Made by a program: the position numbers and the translations under genes | Shown here: positions 59,106 through 64,000 of the stretch, piece after piece | How positions within the stretch are numbered: the stretch's first letter is position 1 | Layout of the letters: each line of letters starts with the position of its first letter | Assembly: GCA_001692895.1 (NCBI GenBank) | Contig: KV748182.1 | Location: forward strand, 805,339 to 869,338 | Origin: Cenococcum geophilum 1.58 | Lineage: Eukaryota; Ascomycota; Dothideomycetes; Gloniales; Gloniaceae | Direction: 5' to 3' | DNA length: 64,000 bases | Notes under the pieces: model-generated | Seen by the model: the letters and a program-made list of their open reading frames with translations, nothing else | What the model was told of the DNA's origin: nothing | Database searches by the model: none

Positions 59106-61290
59106 GGCCCTATACTATAATAATAAAAAATAGCTACTATCTTTATAGAGTAGTTCTTCCTACTACCTATAGAGGTGGACCTTAGTAATATACTAGGTTT
59201 TATATACCTANAGCTATAAATAGTAAAGAAAGTAGTTAAGGAAAAGGATATTATTANAGCCCTAAGGGGGCTTACCCCTAATAAGGCCCTAGGCCTAAAG
59301 AAGGTTACTAATTAATTCCTTAAGATATATAGAGAGTAGCTAGCCCTAGTACTAGCTAAGCTCTTTAGTAGCTATATAGTAATTAGATATTACCTAAAGC
59401 CGTTTAAAAACTCTATTATAATGGTCCCCTAAAAACTATAAAAGCCGCTCTATACTATAGTAAAGGCCTACTAGCTAACTACGCTACTTAATACTATTAG
59501 GAAACTACTTAAGAGAATAGAAGCTAGCTAGATATTTAGAATTATAAAAGAAATAGGTATACTACTAGCTAGTTAAATAGTAGTAAGGCTAGGGCGCTTA
59601 ATATGAATAGCGCTAGAGCTACTAACCTAATAGGTATATATAGTATAGAGGAGTAATTTAAGCCTAATAGCCTTACTACTTAGCCTTAATATTTCTAGGG
59701 CCTTTAACTAAGTCTCCTATAAAAGAATAATCTATAATATAAAGGCCTAGGCTATACCCTACTAGATAGTATAGTTTATAAAGTCCTTCCTTAAGGATTA
59801 AATAATAACGCTCTTAATTAGAGGATATATAGTATAAATAATATAGATAAATTACTAGGATACTCTAAGGCTTAGCGCTATTACTAATCCTATTTCTCTT
59901 CTTTACTTATACGCTTCTACTAGAGCTATAAGGGGGCACTACTATAGCGTTTAGGTTTATTTAATAACTTTAATATACTAATATATAGTAAAACTATAGG
60001 GAGAACTATAGAGCCCTAGAAATGGTAATAAAAGTATATATAGTATAGACACACTAGTATAGGGTAGTATTTACCCCTAAAAAGTACTACCTTATCTACT
60101 TTATAGAAAGCTATAAGAAGTTTAATATAAAGCTATAGTTAATATATATGGCTTATAGAAGGATTAGTTAGTAACCTATGCGTACTAGGGGTATATATTA
60201 ACTTAAAGCTTAAATAGGGACTATATATTAATATTATTAAGGTAAATATAGTTACCTAAATAGCCGTATTAACCTAGCTTATAGCCTTTATATAGAGCGC
60301 CTCCTTTTAAAAGGCGCAGATAGTATACTCTACTATAGTCTAGCTAGTAATCTTATACGGATATAGTACCTAGTATTTACTACTAGAGTAGATAAAGCCT
60401 AAGGAGATAAGTAAAACTAAGCTATACTAGCTAGACGTAGCGTAGAACCTATACCTCTATACTATTATAGAGGCGTATAAATTAATACTAATAGTAGTGC
60501 TTAAGTATAAGATAGGGTTTTTACCACTCTAAATATACTTAAAAAAGCTAGCTATAGCCTATATAGAGAGAATATAAGAGGAGCTGGTAAGAGAGTATAA
60601 TACTATATAAGCTATAATAGCCTACTCGCTCTAGCCTAGAATAAAGCTACTAATATAGCCTATTAGATAAGATAAGCTTAAGAGGATAGTGGCTACTATC
60701 TTAGAAATAGATATATAGTTATTAGACCTATCTAAAGTATAGTATATAAAGAGTAGAAGGGCTAGGGTGTAAAAGGCATTTAAGAAGTAGTAGAAAAGGA
60801 AATAGAAAAAGTACTAAAGTATACTTACTTACTATATAAGGCTTATAAAGGTAAAGAGTATAATTAATATACTACTTAGAANTAAGTATATAGGGCTTAA
60901 TAGATACCTCTACTATAGAAAAGTACTAGAATACCTAACTCTAGCCTACCTATACGGCTATAACTAATAATTAATAATATATATAGCAGTATTCTACCTT
61001 AGGTATATTGCTAGCTAGATAAAAATATATTACTATACTAGAATATTCTTATATAAAGAGCTCCTAGCTAAGCTAAAGGCTACTAAGGTAGTAGCGGACT
61101 AGTTTATATAAATAAACCTCTTACTAGCTAGGGAGCTAGCTAGGGTAAAAAGAGGAGTTTAAAAAGTACTTTAAGAGGGGGGGGGCTATAGAGAAGCTTA
61201 ATTCTAGAAAGTAAAAGAGTAAAAAGGAAAAGTAGTAGCTCTATTAGGCCTATAGTATTTATAGGATATAGTAAAATTTAGTAAAATTTA
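59106..61290 (+). pseudogene. LINE-1, 3' part: reverse transcriptase and downstream
   Basis: Continues LINE-1 ORF2 after gypsy-2. Reverse transcriptase: LRGLTPNKALGLKKVTN, FKNSIIMVP, LLNTIRKLLKRIEAS, ALELLT.QVYIV and LLSLNISRAFN.VS. The YxDD box is not securely readable. A downstream RNase H could not be confirmed. The end lies near two copies of AGTAAAATTT (about 61269-61290). The target duplication was not found. Ambiguous bases at 59211, 59257 and 60883. Confidence 0.72.
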
Positions 61291-61292
61291 GT

Positions 61293-61318
61293 AGGTAACG
61301 CGCCTTAGCGCCATTATA
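61293..61318. repeat. Possible LTR remnant of the gag-only family
   Basis: 26 bp, AGGTAACGCGCC..AGCGCC..., matching the last 26 bp of the LTR at 55972-56164 with five differences, all transitions. It could be the tip of an older, truncated copy or a shared short motif. Confidence 0.4.
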
Positions 61319-63419
61319 TATAGATAAAGCTATAGATAATAAAATAGACGGTAGTATACGTAGTATATATTAAATCCCTATAATTCTATCTANTCTATAC
61401 CTACCTNTTTACTACTAANCTTCTATATAACTAGCCTTGCGGGCCGCTAGCCTATACCCTANTTAAATAACTAAAGTAGCTAGGAACGGAACCTAGGCTA
61501 TAGCTATATACCCTANTAGACGGACTTAGGAGTATATATTAAGATAGCTTTTCTATAGCGCCTTAAGGAGATAACTACTTATACTTAATAGTTACTAATT
61601 AGAAGAGAGGCTATATAGGCTATATAATAGTAAAAGGAAAGGTTTTACCTAGCTTTAAATAGTAGTATATTTTCTCTTTTATATATATATATACCTATAT
61701 AGACCCGCTATATAGACCCTAATAGAAGCTATAATAGCGTAATTAAATATCTTATCATAATAATAATAAGTAATTTTACTCTATAGTATTACTATTCTAT
61801 AACTTACTTTCTTTTTACCTATACTTTATATATATTTCTTTGGTATTAGTCTATCTATTACTATATTATAGTAGTTAGTTTTCTAGTATTCCTTTATACT
61901 TTACTTTCTTTCTCTTTCTTATTCTTATCCTTATTAACCTCTTATATATATTCTTTACCTCTATATACTAGCCTAGGCCTTAATATAGCGCTATTTTCTT
62001 CTACTTTTTCTATATTCTTTATTAATATATCCTTCCTACTATAAAGTTCTTAGGGAGTACTTTCTTAAAGGGTACTAAAGTCCTTATATAGTTTACCTAG
62101 GTATATTTTAATATTCTTTATATTTTTTATATATAATATAAGTTAAACTAAAACTTTAACTAATAACTACTAACTCTAATATTTTATGCACTATTTATAT
62201 AGTAATATTTTTACCTATATTAATAATATAAAAATCGCTTTATAGAATTATAGAAGACTCTCCCTACCTACTATATATCTACTTTATAGCCTTAAGCAAC
62301 ACATTATTATAGAGGAGTAGTAATTATATACTCTATAGCTATATAGAGCTATTAAGTTTTATAAAGGAGTAGTATAAAGTTTAGGGGTTAAGAAAGTTTA
62401 TATATAGAGCTCTATATAAAGTATAAAGCCCTATAAAATCTTTATAGAAATTCTATTATAAGTATACCTTATAATTTAAAAAGATAAAGATACTTATAGT
62501 AGCTAAACGTACACGTTTAGAGGTAGCTATAGCCTCTATAATAGTCTATATAATAGCTAATAGAGTAACCCTAGTAGGAGGAAGATATATTTACAATTAG
62601 GTCTTTTTACTTTACCGCCTAATAGAAGTCTCTTACTCTCCTTTATTCTTTTAATATATATATACTAACTTATAGTGAATATAAGCGTATACCGGTTAAT
62701 AAATAGAGCTACGCCCTGTTTCTACTAGCTCTTATAATCCTCTTATTTCTTCTTCTTCTTCTTTTCCTTCTTCTACTCCTACTCCTCCTCTACCCTAGTA
62801 GATTTTAGCTACGCCCTACTCCTAGTAAAGATGTACTAGTAGGCTATAGGTAGAGTAAGAAGAATTTCTCCTATATAAAGATAGCTACTATTTCTAAATA
62901 CCGCTAATACCTACCCTAGTTTATATTCTATACTAGATATAGGCTTTTATTACACCCTATTTTATATAGGTTAGGTATATAAGCTAGGTCTAAATATTAT
63001 AAGGGATCCTCTATTATAGGGTATTAATTATTAGTTTATTATAGAGCGGGCTATATATAAGTATAATTACTATAAGGCCCTATAGTAGCTAGAGGAGAGA
63101 AAAATTAAATCTATAAAAAGAATTACTGCTTCTTTTACTATATTAATAGTACTATATACGTTCCTGCGTAGGTAAACTACTTATATAATCTCTAGCAGCT
63201 ACTAGTGGAATTAAAAGGCGTAAATATATATATATATATATAGCGGACGCCTAGATTAAAAGAATTCTATAAATATATCTACTACTATAATAATTCCTTT
63301 ATATTCTAATCCCTTAGCACTATAATTAATAAGCGGCTTATATAGTAGCTTTAAAGTATTTATACCTTTTAAGCCTATGGGTAGCTATACTACTAGATTA
63401 GATCCTTATATCTTTATAC
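61319..63419. other. RIP-type AT-rich DNA, unassigned
   Basis: Dominated by TATA, CTAT and TAG words with no stable frame on either strand. Ambiguous bases at 61393-61515. Short tracts stand out: TCTTCTTCTTC microsatellite near 62748-62795 and a (TA)n near 63227-63241. No transposon protein recognised; probably older, more degraded elements. Confidence 0.4.
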
Positions 63420-64000
63420 TAGCCATATATTCATAATAATCGATAATTCCGATATCGTGATCTCCTCTCTTTTAATTTATATATTTTTTCTTAATGAACG
63501 AAGAAATGATATAACTTATCATGATATATAGCAGGCACATCTCAATATTAGTATGAATATATGATTCGGAAGGAGAGAATATAGAATCTCCGATGAATCT
63601 AGCCTTTATATTTTCGAATCTGAGCATTCTATTAATATTGGAATAATACTGAATATAATGATCTACTTACCCCATCTTATTTCGCTTAATCATAATTTTC
63701 TTAAGATATTTAGATATTGGAATGAAAATTGATCATCTATCTCTATATCATATTAATAGAGTAAAATATAAATAGATTATGGATCCCCAATCATGAATAT
63801 CAAAGATAATAAATTATGCGATATATAAATAATACTTTATTCGATATATTTTCCTAAGTGATTAATTATATCTTGGAGGATTTTGAGCAGAATCTCCAGT
63901 AACTATATAACGAATCTCGCAATATATAAAATCTATATTATCGCGAATTCAATGAATAGGAGAGATTAATTATATATACAATGTGCTTATTCCGTAAATG
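63420..64000. other. AT-rich DNA of a different kind
   Basis: The composition changes near 63420. ATG, TGA, TCA and CAT become common (ATGAATATATGATTCGG, CTTATCATGATATATAGC), and the word GAATCT or its relatives recurs about seven times. CpA and TpG are no longer depleted. No reading frame of useful length, no rRNA or tRNA recognised. Confidence 0.5.

Noticed and set aside
1..64000. Biosynthetic or defence gene cluster
   Set aside because: No enzyme, regulator or immune-type gene is readable; all identified coding relics apart from 2-574 and the unknown frame at 29237-30300 belong to transposons.

Overview
The window looks like a filamentous ascomycete (Pezizomycotina-type) chromosome. A short, normal-composition gene end (about 1-1050) is followed by roughly 62 kb of AT-rich transposon graveyard. 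Across most of that tract TpA is very frequent while CpA and TpG are scarce, and reading frames are recognisable but carry TAG or TAA where glutamine or tryptophan is expected. That is the signature of repeat-induced point mutation (RIP). Apart from the gene end at the left edge, no intact host gene is visible. Element ends were set by matching terminal repeats and target-site duplications (TSDs) by eye. The protein families come from motifs read through the RIP stops.

Layout. 2-574: 3' end of a host gene. 1051-11006: Ty1/copia element copia-1, split by a solo LTR (2816-2977) and by hAT-1 (3197-7423). hAT-1 itself carries a 1.1-kb non-coding retroelement, family B (6190-7333). 12014-13028 and 13040-13951: family A and B elements back to back. 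13974-14355: foldback element. 14457-14700: palindromic MITE. About 14720-16017: pogo/Fot1 transposase relic. 16114-29112: Ty3/gypsy chromovirus gypsy-1 on the minus strand, split by copia-2 (17251-23673) and by a solo LTR (25490-26091) that holds a second foldback element. 29237-about 30300: relic of an unrecognised protein. 30661-34494: hAT-2. About 34750-36467: second pogo-like transposase with an in-frame minisatellite. 36480-39050: very AT-rich DNA.

From about 39 to 61 kb lies a four-level nest. A LINE (LINE-1) is split by gypsy-2 (41811-59100). Gypsy-2 is split by a family A element (46212-47232) and by LINE-2 (49082-57392). LINE-2 is split by a 1.7-kb gag-only LTR element (54476-56164). 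That last element has near-identical LTRs and the least damaged reading frame, so it is the youngest insertion in the nest. From 61319 to 63419 the sequence is RIP-type DNA I cannot assign. From about 63420 to the right edge it is still AT-rich but keeps CpA, TpG, ATG and TGA, so it has a different history.

The elements do not form a pathway. What the window records is a sequence of insertions and the RIP that followed. The least described material is the pair of related 1-kb families A and B, which have long TSDs, conserved hairpins and a 51-bp stretch untouched by RIP. Next in interest are the foldback family and the gag-only LTR element.
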